This document shows, piece after piece, positions 29,005-38,172 of a DNA stretch of 64,000 bases. This stretch comes from Francisella halioticida (GTDB lineage Bacteria > Pseudomonadota > Gammaproteobacteria > Francisellales > Francisellaceae), in contig NZ_CP022132.1 of the NCBI RefSeq assembly GCF_002211785.1, positions 310,001-374,000 of the forward strand, written 5' to 3'. A program made the position numbers and the translations under genes. The notes under the pieces were generated by a model, which was given only the letters and a program-made list of their open reading frames with translations, was not told the origin of the DNA and did not search any database. How positions within the stretch are numbered: position 1 is the stretch's first letter; every line of letters starts with the position of its first letter.

Positions 29005-29640
29005 ATGAATACTTTTTTTATACAAGGTAAGGCTGGGAGAATTGAATTAGCTCACGATAAGGTGAAAGATTCTAACCAAGAAGTTGTAGCTGTTATTTGT
29101 CACCCTCATCCATTATATCAAGGTAGTATGCATAATAAAGTTGTAACTACTATTTCTAGAGCTATGAAAACTCATAATATACAGTCATATAGGTTTAATT
29201 ATCGAGGAGTTGGCCATAGTCAGGGTGAATATGGTGAAGGAGAAGGTGAGCTAGATGATTTACTTTTTGTCTGTAAGTGGATTGCTGATAATACTCCCAT
29301 AAAAAAAATTTTGCTGTGTGGTTTTTCATTCGGTGGAGCTATAGCGTATAAAGGTTTAAGCCAACTGGATCAAGTAGTAGCAATTGTAACGATAGCTCCA
29401 GCTGTTGATATATTTGATTTAACTAGATTTGATGAACCGACTATTCCGTGGCTGGTTATTCAAGGTATTGATGATGATACAGTTAATCCTGACTCTGTTT
29501 TTGATTTTACCCTTAAAAGAGTTAGGTCTGATCTAACTCTAGTTAAGATGGATGAGGTTGGACATTTTTTTCATGGTAAATTAATACAACTAAAGAATGT
29601 AATAGAAAACTTTTTAACCCCTATAGTTAAGAAACTATAA
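29005..29640 (+). CDS. Alpha/beta hydrolase (COG2945 type)
   Basis: A 211-aa cytosolic alpha/beta hydrolase. The nucleophile elbow is GFSFGG, the acid is probably Asp in GIDDDTVNP, and the His is in VGHFFHG. The HPHPLYQGSMHNKVV block near the N-terminus is typical of a widespread, uncharacterised serine hydrolase group. It lies 11 bases after the permease and 18 before glpX. Substrate is unknown. Confidence 0.8.
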   Translation: MNTFFIQGKAGRIELAHDKVKDSNQEVVAVICHPHPLYQGSMHNKVVTTISRAMKTHNIQSYRFNYRGVGHSQGEYGEGEGELDDLLFVCKWIADNTPIKKILLCGFSFGGAIAYKGLSQLDQVVAIVTIAPAVDIFDLTRFDEPTIPWLVIQGIDDDTVNPDSVFDFTLKRVRSDLTLVKMDEVGHFFHGKLIQLKNVIENFLTPIVKKL

Positions 29641-29658
29641 AACAAGAAGGATCAAACA

Positions 29659-30645
29659 ATGAATAGAAAAGTAGCTCTTGAAGCAGTTAGAGTAACAGAA
29701 TTAGCCGCATTAGCATCTTGGAGTCAGATGGGTCGAGGAGATAAGATTGCTGCAGACCAAGCAGCTGTAGATGCAATGAGAAAAGCTCTTAATGAAGTTG
29801 ATATTAATGGGACTGTTGTTATAGGTGAGGGTGAGCTAGATGAGGCTCCTATGCTCTATATAGGTGAGAAAGTTGGTGTCGGCGGGTGTGAAGTTGATAT
29901 AGCTTTAGATCCACTTGAAGGAACAACTATTACATCTAAAGGTGGAGCAAATGCTCTTACGGTTCTAGCTATGGCAGATAAAGGAGGTTTTTTAAATGCT
30001 CCTGATGTATACATGCAAAAAATTGCCGTAGGAGGGATTAATGTTCCAAAAGGGATTGTTGATTTAGATGATTCTGTAACAGAAAATCTAAAAAGAATTG
30101 CAGAGCACAAGGGTGTGCATGTGTCAGCGCTAGTTGTTTGTACTATGGATAGACCTAGACATGATCATATTATTAAGGAAGCTCGTGAATGTGGAGCTAG
30201 AGTTATTTTAATAGATGATGGCGATGTTTCAGGAATTATTTCAACAGCAACTGAAGGTTCAGGTATTGATGTTTTTATTGGTACAGGAGGAGCCCCTGAA
30301 GGGGTTTTGTCTGCTGCAGCTCTTAAGTGTTTAGGTGGTCAGATGCAAGCTAGATTACTTTTTAGTGATGATGATGAAATTAAAAGAGCACATAAGTGGG
30401 GAGTCACAGATCTTGATAAAAAATATGATATTGATGAATTAGCTTCAGGAGATATTTTATTTGCTGCAACAGGTGTTACAGATGGAAATATGTTACAAGG
30501 AGTTAAAAGAGTAAAAAGTTCGCTTAGAGGTTCTTTTGCCGTAACTCATAGTGTTGTTATGCGCTCTACAACAAAAACAGTGCGTCATATTACAGCTGAA
30601 CATAGTTTTGACTTTAAGGATGGCGTAGAGAAGTTTATGTCTTAA
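29659..30645 (+). CDS. glpX: Fructose-1,6-bisphosphatase class II (GlpX)
   Basis: GlpX hydrolyses fructose-1,6-bisphosphate in gluconeogenesis. The 328-aa protein shows the metal-binding DPLEGTT motif, GEGELDEAP, and the lithium-sensitive phosphatase core (GVTDGNMLQGV, IGTGGAPEG). No classical class I FBPase is in the window; Francisella species are known to rely on GlpX for growth on non-sugar carbon, which fits an intracellular lifestyle. Confidence 0.95.
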   Translation: MNRKVALEAVRVTELAALASWSQMGRGDKIAADQAAVDAMRKALNEVDINGTVVIGEGELDEAPMLYIGEKVGVGGCEVDIALDPLEGTTITSKGGANALTVLAMADKGGFLNAPDVYMQKIAVGGINVPKGIVDLDDSVTENLKRIAEHKGVHVSALVVCTMDRPRHDHIIKEARECGARVILIDDGDVSGIISTATEGSGIDVFIGTGGAPEGVLSAAALKCLGGQMQARLLFSDDDEIKRAHKWGVTDLDKKYDIDELASGDILFAATGVTDGNMLQGVKRVKSSLRGSFAVTHSVVMRSTTKTVRHITAEHSFDFKDGVEKFMS

Positions 30646-30865
30646 AAATTATTAATGTTTCTTTCTAAAGAATTCTTATGTCAGGTAAAATATCACTTTA
30701 TGAGTAGTTTTCTAAAATCGGCTTAAATTTTAACTGCTGTTTTAATTAAAATTAGGTTTTAGTTAAATTAATTTAGCAAATAAACTTAATAATGCTAATG
30801 AACAAGGTTTAAAAATAATTTTTAAAATGATAGATTGTTAGCAATTTAAAAAAAATGATAAATAT
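30646..30865. other. Promoter-sized gap before putP
   Basis: 220 bases, very AT-rich, with runs of TTAAATT-like repeats but no gene, tRNA or strong terminator that I can defend. Confidence 0.3.
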
Positions 30866-32332
30866 ATGCGAGTAGATATTCTTTGGATCACATTTGCGAT
30901 CTATATAGCAATTATTTTTGCAATTGGTTTGTATTCTTATTTTCAAACAAAAAAAGTTTCTGATTATATGCTAGGTGGCCGTTCTTTGAGTGCACCTATT
31001 GCTGCATTAGGTGCAGGAGCTTCTGATATGGGATCCTGGTTGTTATTGGCTCTTCCAGGAGCGTTCATGGCCTCTGGTTTTAACCAAATTTGGTTGCCTT
31101 TAGGATTAAGTATCGGTGCTTTTATTAACTGGGGAGTTATTGCAAAAAGATTAAGAGTTTATACAGAGATTGCTAAAGACTCTATTACTATTCCTGCTTA
31201 TTTTGAAAATAGATTTCACGATGATACAGGAATAATCAGGTCAATAACAGCAATTGTATTAGTAGTTTTTTTTACTGCCTATGTTGGAGCAGGTTTTGTT
31301 TCTGGAGGTGTTTTGTTTGGTTCTATGTTTGGGATCTCTTACCATAGTGCTTTATTTCTTACTGCTATTATAATATTTGTTTATACTTGTGTTGGTGGTT
31401 TCTTAGCAATATCATGGATTGATTTTTTCCAAGGATCATTAATGTTATTTGCATTACTATTAGTTCCTATTGTTGTTTATTTAAATTTTGATAGCTCTGG
31501 AACTACAAACATTTTATCTAGTATTGATATTAAAGGTTTTTATGATGTAACTTCAGGAGTTCCTTTAATAACTATTATATCTTTATTAGCTTGGGGCTTA
31601 GGATATTTTGGACAGCCTCATATTATTGTAAGATTTATGGCAATAAAAAACCCAAATAAAACTTATAGAGCTATGGCAATATGTATGATTTGGATGATTG
31701 TAGCTCTTATTGGTGCAGCATGTACGGGTATTTTAGGAGCAGTTTATTATCATGGTGATAAAATAAATCCTGAATCTGTATTCTTAAAATTGTCATCAGC
31801 CTTTTTTAATCCATGGGTTGAGGGTATATTATTAGCGGCCGTTCTTTCTGCTGTAATGAGTACAATTTCAGCTCAGCTATTATCTTTATCTAGTGCCTTT
31901 TCTGTTGATGTATATGCTAAATTTCTTAGAAAGAATGCATCTCATCGTGAACAGCTGAATGTAAGTCGTCTAATTGTTCTGATAGTAACAATAGTTGCTA
32001 TATGTATTTCTTTAAATCCTCATTCAACAATTTTGAGTTTAGTAGGGTATGCATGGGCTGGCTTAGGGGGTTCTTTTGGGGGTGTTGTTATATTCTCACT
32101 TTTCTGGTCACGTATGAATAAGTTTGGAGCTGCTGCAGGTATTATTGTAGGAGCAATTGTAGTCTTGACGTGGGGACCTCTATTAGGTAGCCTTGGAGGC
32201 TGGTTTAAGATTTATGTTATGGTGCCAGGATTTATACTAAGTTGTATAGCAATAGTAGTCGTAAGTCTACTAACTCCGAAGCCAGGTGAATCTGTACAGC
32301 TTGAATATAATAAATATAAAGAAGCATTATAA
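30866..32332 (+). CDS. putP: Sodium/proline symporter PutP
   Basis: A 488-aa sodium:solute symporter (SSS family) with about 13 hydrophobic segments. YMLGGRSLSAPIAALGAGAS and GYFGQPHIIVRFMAI are PutP-type blocks, and SAVMSTISAQLLSLSSAF holds the conserved Na+/substrate helix. It would import proline with sodium. No PutA gene is adjacent. Confidence 0.92.
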   Translation: MRVDILWITFAIYIAIIFAIGLYSYFQTKKVSDYMLGGRSLSAPIAALGAGASDMGSWLLLALPGAFMASGFNQIWLPLGLSIGAFINWGVIAKRLRVYTEIAKDSITIPAYFENRFHDDTGIIRSITAIVLVVFFTAYVGAGFVSGGVLFGSMFGISYHSALFLTAIIIFVYTCVGGFLAISWIDFFQGSLMLFALLLVPIVVYLNFDSSGTTNILSSIDIKGFYDVTSGVPLITIISLLAWGLGYFGQPHIIVRFMAIKNPNKTYRAMAICMIWMIVALIGAACTGILGAVYYHGDKINPESVFLKLSSAFFNPWVEGILLAAVLSAVMSTISAQLLSLSSAFSVDVYAKFLRKNASHREQLNVSRLIVLIVTIVAICISLNPHSTILSLVGYAWAGLGGSFGGVVIFSLFWSRMNKFGAAAGIIVGAIVVLTWGPLLGSLGGWFKIYVMVPGFILSCIAIVVVSLLTPKPGESVQLEYNKYKEAL

Positions 32333-32404
32333 AGTCAAATATAATATTGTTACTTAGACTGTTTTACAGTAGAATTCCATATCATTTGATTTTGTGGTTT
32401 TTAG

Positions 32405-34090
32405 ATGAAACGAACATTAATCTTCATAATACTAGTTGTATTATTATATAGTGTTTCGTTTGCAGGACGATTTATGGCAGCAATAATTTTACTATCTTTA
32501 TTACTCTTATTTTTATTATATTTGTTTATATCTTCAAAAAAAGATCAGCTTAAGTTTATTGGCATTATATATGCCATTTTGAGCTTTGGCTTTGTTGCTT
32601 ATGTGACACAGACTTTTTTAGGGGTGGACTATAATTATCATCCATTTATATCTGTAACAGTTCTAGTTATCCTTTTACCAACATTTTTTTTATTAGGTTA
32701 TAGAATAATCCTAAGTTTGCACTGTTTTATTGACAGCTTATATCAGTCGCTTAGAAAAAAAAATAAGTTAGTTACAGAAACATCTGACCTTAGTTGTTCA
32801 GTAGTTATTACAACTCGCAATGAACCTTTTGATGTTTGTAAAATGACTTTTGATTCAGCATATAATTTAGATTACCATACACAAAGAAAGGAAATAGTAG
32901 TTGTAGATAATAGTGACTTGGATAATAAGGATTTTATTAAATGGCGTAAGTATGTCAACAAGAAAAATATGGATGATGGTGTAGCTTGTAAATTTATTCA
33001 TAGAAATGGCACAGAAGGTTTTAAACCTCGAAATCTAGATATTGCTATGGAAAACGTTAGTTTTGATTATGTATTATTTCTAGATGCTGATTCTACATTA
33101 CCAACGAATGCACTTAAGGTGGGATTATCCGAGTTTAAAAAAGATTCAAAATTAGGATTTATAAGTTTTCTTATAGAAAGTACTAACTACAGTACTAACT
33201 TAGTTACAAAGGTAGCAAGTATATTTCAAAATACAATTAGATATTTTAATGAATTTGTAGGTAAGCATGGTTATTGTAATTATCAGGGGCACAATGGTAT
33301 TTGGAATAAAAAAGCACTTAAGGCAATATCTAAATGGGAAGAGTATTATAAATCACAAGTGATGGTAACTGAAGATATTGCGGCTGGTTTTAGATGTTAT
33401 GAGGCTGGTTTTACAAGTAAACCGGTATTTCTTAAGACAGGAGAATGGGTGCCTACATCCTTAAAAGAGTTTGAGAAAATGTGGTTAAGATGGTCTTTTG
33501 GTGGTATGCAAGTTATGCATAAACATATGTCAAAGATAATTAAATCACCAAATCTTCATTTTAGAGTAAAGCTTGATATGTTATATCTTCTTTTTAAGGT
33601 AGTAGCCTCAGGTTTTCCAATATTTGCCTTACTTTTAGTGCTTTTTCCTAAAGGAAACCCTCAATTTGTTTTAATTGTAAATATAACTCTTGTTCCGTTA
33701 TTTATTTTGAGTTTCTGGTACTATTGGTATGGAGATATTCAGGGCAATATTTTAAGTAAAATATCACAAATATATGTGTCAATGTTTATGCTCTCATCTT
33801 TTGTGTTTTGGTGTGGTATAAAAGCTGAAATAAATTATTATTTAAATAAGCCGCAAGGCTGGAAACCTACAAGCAAGGTTTTTGATAAAGTTGAGGGTTG
33901 GCCTCAGATTATTTATGATAATCTCGGTAAGTTGATTTTTTCAACATTTGGGTTAGCTGTAGCTATTTATTCAATCTTCAAATTTTATCCTCAAATAAAT
34001 TTTTATATGTATTTCTTGTGTATGTTGCCGAGTATACTATTATTTCTAAACACAATCTTATGTGTTGCTATACTAGGCAAAGCAAGATAG
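32405..34090 (+). CDS. Membrane-bound GT2 glycosyltransferase (cellulose-synthase-like)
   Basis: A 561-aa processive-type glycosyltransferase. Two to four N-terminal helices (to about 115) precede the GT-A domain: VVITTRNEP, VVVDNSD, the DxD-like LFLDADS, TED in VMVTEDIAAGF, and a QxxRW-like WLRWSFGGMQ. Four or more C-terminal helices follow. It likely builds or exports a beta-linked surface polysaccharide; sugar and product are unknown. No BcsB or PgaB partner is nearby. The prepilin remnants lie just downstream. Confidence 0.82.
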   Translation: MKRTLIFIILVVLLYSVSFAGRFMAAIILLSLLLLFLLYLFISSKKDQLKFIGIIYAILSFGFVAYVTQTFLGVDYNYHPFISVTVLVILLPTFFLLGYRIILSLHCFIDSLYQSLRKKNKLVTETSDLSCSVVITTRNEPFDVCKMTFDSAYNLDYHTQRKEIVVVDNSDLDNKDFIKWRKYVNKKNMDDGVACKFIHRNGTEGFKPRNLDIAMENVSFDYVLFLDADSTLPTNALKVGLSEFKKDSKLGFISFLIESTNYSTNLVTKVASIFQNTIRYFNEFVGKHGYCNYQGHNGIWNKKALKAISKWEEYYKSQVMVTEDIAAGFRCYEAGFTSKPVFLKTGEWVPTSLKEFEKMWLRWSFGGMQVMHKHMSKIIKSPNLHFRVKLDMLYLLFKVVASGFPIFALLLVLFPKGNPQFVLIVNITLVPLFILSFWYYWYGDIQGNILSKISQIYVSMFMLSSFVFWCGIKAEINYYLNKPQGWKPTSKVFDKVEGWPQIIYDNLGKLIFSTFGLAVAIYSIFKFYPQINFYMYFLCMLPSILLFLNTILCVAILGKAR

Positions 34091-34189
34091 TAAAATTCAT
34101 ATATAAATGAGAATAATTAACACGTATTTAGCTTTAAAGTAAAGATGTGTTAATATATTCCAAAAGTTTTATTTAAATAAGATTAACTA

Positions 34190-34536
34190 ATGCTGATAAA
34201 TCTCTTAAACATAAAGAGACAAAAGGATTATCTTTAATAGAGAGCTTGATCTCAGCAGGGATAGGATTATTTATATTAACATCGTCTTTTTTAGTAATAA
34301 ATTCAACAATAATGACATCGGTTGTATCAGAGAAAAGAGTACAGCTATCCCAGGAGCTAAATAAGAAAATAGATCATTATATTCTTACAGGAAGTTTTAA
34401 TAAGAGCTCTGTTGAAGGTAATAGTTTTTTGAAATTTAAAGGATCAGGTTCTAGTCTAGTGAAGTTTGTTGGGGAAAATAAGGAGTCTGGAATTACCGTA
34501 TCAAAAGAAGTCATTAAACATAATAAATTGAGTTAA
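34190..34536 (+). pseudogene. Type IV prepilin-like gene, frameshifted in a poly-A tract
   Basis: The ATG at 34190 opens MLINLLNIKRQK and then leaves frame. The other frame continues KG-LSLIESLISAGIGLF and a hydrophobic helix to 34536. Adding one A to the A4 run (34221-34224) joins both into a perfect prepilin leader, with a prepilin peptidase site between Gly and Leu and Glu at +5. About 115 residues in all; a minor-pilin (PilV-like) identity is likely. A TTG at 34246 could start only a leaderless product. Confidence 0.7.
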
Positions 34537-34553
34537 TATCTAAGTTTAGTAGT

Positions 34554-34784
34554 ATGCAAAAAAATATAAATAAAAATAATTCCAGCAAAGGTATAACGTT
34601 GGTAGAACTTTTAGTAGCAGTTACGATATCTGCAATAGTTGTAACTATGGTTATTAATATATATATCTTCTAAAAAAATATATGAAGAAGCAAAAGAAAA
34701 AACAGATTTAAACATTAAACAATTGACGGTAAAGAAGATACTCTATGACGCGATAACTAACGCAGGTCTTTCTTGTAAATAAAC
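34554..34784 (+). pseudogene. Type IV prepilin-like (PilW-like) gene, frameshifted and IS-truncated
   Basis: The ATG at 34554 opens a prepilin leader (SSKG-ITLVELLVAVTISA) and stops after 38 residues in an AT-repeat. Adding one AT unit to the run near 34660 restores the frame (ISSKKIYEEAKEK ... ITNAGLSCK), which then runs into IS3 copy 2. The C-terminal part is not visible beyond the element. It was probably co-transcribed with the prepilin remnant just upstream. Confidence 0.65.
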
Positions 34785-36092
34785 TGTCCCTGTTATTCAA
34801 TACCACTATTATAAAATATTTTTATTTCTTGCTTTTATGCAGCATCTAAAATACCAGAATATACTTCATCAGGAGTCATATATCCAATACTAGAATGTAG
34901 TCTTTCATTGTTGTAAATATCAATATATTCTTTGATACCTACTTTAGCCTCTTTCATAGTTATATATGATGCCGGATAAACATTTTCATATTTCAGTGTT
35001 CTCCAAAATCTCTCAATTGCAATATTATCTATAGATCTTCCTTTAGCATCCATAGATATATTTATTTTATTATCAGATAATATTTTAATATGCTCTTTTG
35101 CTGTATATTGAGTTCCTTGATCAGAGTTAAAGATATCAGGTTTACCATATTTAAATAACGCTTCTTTTAACACACTAGTTGTTAGATGTGTATCCATAGT
35201 ATTAGAAATCTTCCAAGCTAGTGTTTTCTTGCTATGCCAATCTATTATGGCTACTAAATATGCATACCCACATTCTAGTCTAATATACGTGATATCAGCA
35301 CTCCATACCTTATTAGCTTTATCTATAACAACCTGATTCGTCTCATTTTTAAATACATTAAGTAAGTATGGATATTTCTTGTGTTGCTTATTAATGACAG
35401 TTGTCTTTTTTTTAGGATACAATGCCTTAATACCCATGAATTCCATAGCACTTTTGATTAGCTTCCTTCCAACTAGAAATCCTAATCTATTTAGCAACTT
35501 TACTAGCCTTCTCGTACCATAATATGGATGTTTAGTATGTATCAAATCTATTGCATTTAATAGTTTAATATCATCATTACTACTAAATTTTGATATTGGT
35601 GTATAATAGTACACACTCTTAAATACAGATAATAGTTTAAGCTGATTATTTAAAGATAATTCTAGCTTAGTATCTACAGAGTTTACTCTATCATTTGATG
35701 ATACCAAGCTTTTTAGCTTTCCCATTAAAAAATCCCTCTCTACTATTACCTCGACTAGTTTTTTACTTGTTGCATCTTTATCTTTTCTAAGCTCATCTAT
35801 TTCCTGCTTATACTCCTTAACAACAGAGCTTTTATCAAATGCTAAGCAAGCATTAGATAAAAATTGCTGCTTCCAATTGTGCACGTTTTTAGGAAGTAAA
35901 TCATACTTACTTGCTATCTCATTAACTGTCATATCGCCTTCTAGCAATTCTATAATTACTTTAGCTTTAAAATCAGCTGTATACGTTACTCTTTTTTTAC
36001 TCATTTATCTATTTCCTAATTTATCTAGTTAAGTTTAACATCTAGGAATAAAAATCTTTCTAAAATCAGTAGCTTTTTCTGAGGACATTATA
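34780..36092 (-). mobile_element. IS3-family insertion sequence, copy 2
   Basis: Near-identical to the element at 13650-14961, with the same imperfect terminal repeats (TAAACTGTCCCT; TATAATGTCCTC read inward). TG...CA ends would be 34785 and 36087. It interrupts the second prepilin gene. No certain target duplication can be read. Confidence 0.85.
34835..36004 (-). CDS. IS3-family transposase (single-frame), copy 2
   Basis: A 389-aa transposase with the same DD35E core (D237, D295, E331) as copy 1. Differences seen by reading: SSVV for SSIV near residue 61, KK for KE near 81, F for S near 128, LVA for LAA near 250, and KKT for KKI near 260. None touches the catalytic triad, so it may be active. 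Confidence 0.92.
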   Translation of the reverse strand: MSKKRVTYTADFKAKVIIELLEGDMTVNEIASKYDLLPKNVHNWKQQFLSNACLAFDKSSVVKEYKQEIDELRKDKDATSKKLVEVIVERDFLMGKLKSLVSSNDRVNSVDTKLELSLNNQLKLLSVFKSVYYYTPISKFSSNDDIKLLNAIDLIHTKHPYYGTRRLVKLLNRLGFLVGRKLIKSAMEFMGIKALYPKKKTTVINKQHKKYPYLLNVFKNETNQVVIDKANKVWSADITYIRLECGYAYLVAIIDWHSKKTLAWKISNTMDTHLTTSVLKEALFKYGKPDIFNSDQGTQYTAKEHIKILSDNKINISMDAKGRSIDNIAIERFWRTLKYENVYPASYITMKEAKVGIKEYIDIYNNERLHSSIGYMTPDEVYSGILDAA

Positions 36093-36251
36093 ATATAAGT
36101 AATTAATCTACCAAAAAACCTCATAGATATTGTAATAAAAAAATCAAAAATTAACATAATTACTAGATTAGTTTGAAATACTAGCTATTACACTGGCTAT
36201 CAAAAATCGAATATAGTAAAATTTTTATAAGGCTTAAATATAGAGAAAACA

Positions 36252-36848
36252 ATGACTTCTTTAGATAAAGTTAATAGTTATTTTGAGAATAGTATACAAG
36301 CAAAAATAGAGACAGCTAATGTTTTGCCTCCTGCGATAGTACAAGCTGCGAAAGCAATGGTTTCTTGCTTAGAGAATGGTGGTAAAATATTAGCATGCGG
36401 TAATGGAGGCTCTGGGGCTATAGCACAGCATTTTTCATCAAAATTATTAAATCACTTTGAAATGGAAAGACCTCCTTTACCAGCAGTTTCCTTGACTGGA
36501 GATATGGCAACTATTACAGCAATAGGCAATTATTATGGTTTTGTTGAAATATTTTCTAAGCAAGTTGCTGCACTTGGTAATGAGGATGACATATTGTTAG
36601 TTGTATCTACTACTGGTGACTCAGAGAATATACTTAAGGTAGTTGAGGAAGCTCATGATTTAGAAATGAAAGTTATAGCTCTAACAGGGGCAAGTGGAGG
36701 GAGACTGCAAAATATGTATAACCCTGAAGATATTGAATTAAGAGTCCCATCTAATAGTGTTGCAAGTATACAAGAAAATCATTTTCTTATAATTCACTGC
36801 TTATGTGATATTATTGATCAAAAATTATTTGCAGGCCTAGAAGACTAA
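36252..36848 (+). CDS. diaA: SIS-domain protein, DiaA-like DnaA regulator
   Basis: A 198-aa single SIS-domain protein. The start MTSLDKVNSYFENSIQAKIE, the CGNGGSGAIAQHFSSKLLN block and the end CLCDIIDQKLF align with DiaA, which tetramerises and helps DnaA assemble on oriC. The same fold includes GmhA (phosphoheptose isomerase), and such genes are often labelled gmhA. DiaA is favoured by the ERPPLPAVSLTGD and IQENH...CLCDIID blocks. bamE follows after 4 bases. Confidence 0.75.
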   Translation: MTSLDKVNSYFENSIQAKIETANVLPPAIVQAAKAMVSCLENGGKILACGNGGSGAIAQHFSSKLLNHFEMERPPLPAVSLTGDMATITAIGNYYGFVEIFSKQVAALGNEDDILLVVSTTGDSENILKVVEEAHDLEMKVIALTGASGGRLQNMYNPEDIELRVPSNSVASIQENHFLIIHCLCDIIDQKLFAGLED

Positions 36849-36852
36849 TAAA

Positions 36853-37206
36853 ATGAGTTCAAAAAAACTAACTAAAATTATTATCTTGGCTACGATTAGT
36901 TTTTTTATAGCAGGATGTATAGAGCCGTATACAGCTCCAGTCCCTCAAGGTAAGAAAATATTAAACAAGGAACTTCTTGAAATTAAACCAGATATGACAA
37001 AAAGTGAAGTCATATATATATTAGGTTCTCCAGATATCATAGATACTTTTAACCCTAATCAGTTTATTTATATAAATACTTATAAAAAAGATATGCAGTC
37101 GAGTATATTTAGTGAATCAAAACTAATATTAACTTTCAATAACCAAGATAAATTAATTGGAATTTATGGAAACTATGCTCCACCGACTAAAGAACCTGTG
37201 TTCTAA
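36853..37206 (+). CDS. bamE: Outer-membrane assembly lipoprotein BamE
   Basis: A 117-aa lipoprotein with signal and lipobox (FFIAGC, Cys about residue 22). It has the SmpA/OmlA fold signature: EIKPDMTKSEVIYILGSPD followed by a beta-rich C-terminus. It is a small partner of BamA in inserting outer-membrane proteins. Co-transcribed with the diaA-like gene, and converges with the CHMI-family gene with 4 bases overlapping. Confidence 0.85.
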   Translation: MSSKKLTKIIILATISFFIAGCIEPYTAPVPQGKKILNKELLEIKPDMTKSEVIYILGSPDIIDTFNPNQFIYINTYKKDMQSSIFSESKLILTFNNQDKLIGIYGNYAPPTKEPVF

Positions 37207-37556
37207 AGACCAAAGTAGAATTCAGTGTCTATTTCTCTTACGATAACACGATAATCTACAGAAATATTACAACTGCTACAAAGGGATTTTAAATCATTTA
37301 GTAAAGTATTACCTAGTTTTTTACGTAGTTCAGGGACTCTACCAGGAAGAATATCAATTTCAAGCTGGATAAAACCATCAAAATTACTAGAATTATCACC
37401 AGATACATAGTTTTTACACGGGTAGATTAGGGTTCTGCAAGTATGAATATCTGTTTTAATGATCTTGACAAGAGTCGTGTGTAAGTTACTACTAAACTTA
37501 TCTAGCTTATCTGATATTTGAATATTATCTGTATAGTGAACTTTAATTGTCGGCAT
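37203..37556 (-). CDS. 5-carboxymethyl-2-hydroxymuconate isomerase family protein
   Basis: A 117-aa tautomerase-superfamily protein resembling CHMI (HpaF) with Pro right after the initiator Met (MPTIKVHYTDN), the catalytic N-terminal proline of the superfamily. No homoprotocatechuate pathway genes are present, so the natural substrate is unknown. It overlaps the bamE 3' end by 4 bases, tail to tail. Confidence 0.72.
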   Translation of the reverse strand: MPTIKVHYTDNIQISDKLDKFSSNLHTTLVKIIKTDIHTCRTLIYPCKNYVSGDNSSNFDGFIQLEIDILPGRVPELRKKLGNTLLNDLKSLCSSCNISVDYRVIVREIDTEFYFGL

Positions 37557-37646
37557 AGCATAAAGGAATTCTATGTTACTCTAAAAGAATAGAATAACAC
37601 AAAAAATAAGAAAAATGTGATAGAAAAATAGATAGTGGAAAAATAA

Positions 37647-37916
37647 CTAAGCTGCAGAACGGGCTTTGATTTTAGCACTTAGGCGAGACTTATGTCTAGC
37701 AGCTTTATTTTTATGGATTAAACCTTTAGTAGCATATTTATCTAATAATGGAACTACTTTTGTGAAGTTTTCTTTTGCTGCTTCAACATCACCTTTTTCT
37801 ATAGCAGATGCTGTTTTTTTCAAAAAAGTTCTCATCATTGAACGACGAGCAACGTTGTGTTGACGGTTTCTTTCAGCTTGAATAATTCTTTTTTTCGCTT
37901 GTTTTGAGTTAGCCAA
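37647..37916 (-). CDS. rpsT: 30S ribosomal protein S20
   Basis: An 89-aa basic protein starting [21 protein letters not shown] and ending [15 protein letters not shown], diagnostic for S20. The start codon is TTG at 37916, with GGAG 7 bases upstream; the E. coli rpsT also starts with UUG, where it matters for autogenous control. It is divergent from lepA. Confidence 0.96.
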   Translation of the reverse strand: MANSKQAKKRIIQAERNRQHNVARRSMMRTFLKKTASAIEKGDVEAAKENFTKVVPLLDKYATKGLIHKNKAARHKSRLSAKIKARSAA

Positions 37917-37958
37917 TTTTATTCTCCAGTTTTAATTTTTTAACTTTTTATAACTTTA

Positions 37959-37985
37959 GTTTCTCTGGGGGATAAATCGAGAAAC
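37959..37985 (-). promoter_or_regulatory. Stem-loop in rpsT leader
   Basis: GTTTCTC and GAGAAAC form a 7-bp stem in the 5' untranslated region of rpsT, between its candidate promoter and the UUG start. It may take part in S20 translational feedback; that is inference. Confidence 0.35.
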
Positions 37986-38013
37986 ACAAATATATAAATA
38001 TAATAGCTAAAGT

Positions 38014-38042
38014 ATTTTGCATACATTAAGCTTTTTTGTCAA
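38014..38042 (-). promoter_or_regulatory. Candidate rpsT promoter
   Basis: On the minus strand: TTGACA (38042-38037), 17-base spacer, CAAAAT (38019-38014; 4 of 6 bases match TATAAT), about 100 bases before the rpsT start. Confidence 0.45.
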
Positions 38043-38172
38043 CAGGATTATAAGATAATTGATTAATATTTAGTTATTTAAATGTCTCTATCACTACATT
38101 TTAATATCATTTTGTAGCATAATAGTTAGCTAGATTTATAAATTATAAATAACTAATAAAGTATACATATAT

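Noticed and set aside
34246-34536. Intact small secreted protein starting at TTG 34246
   Set aside because: Upstream codons encode the rest of a prepilin leader in the same frame, so this is the body of a frameshifted prepilin.
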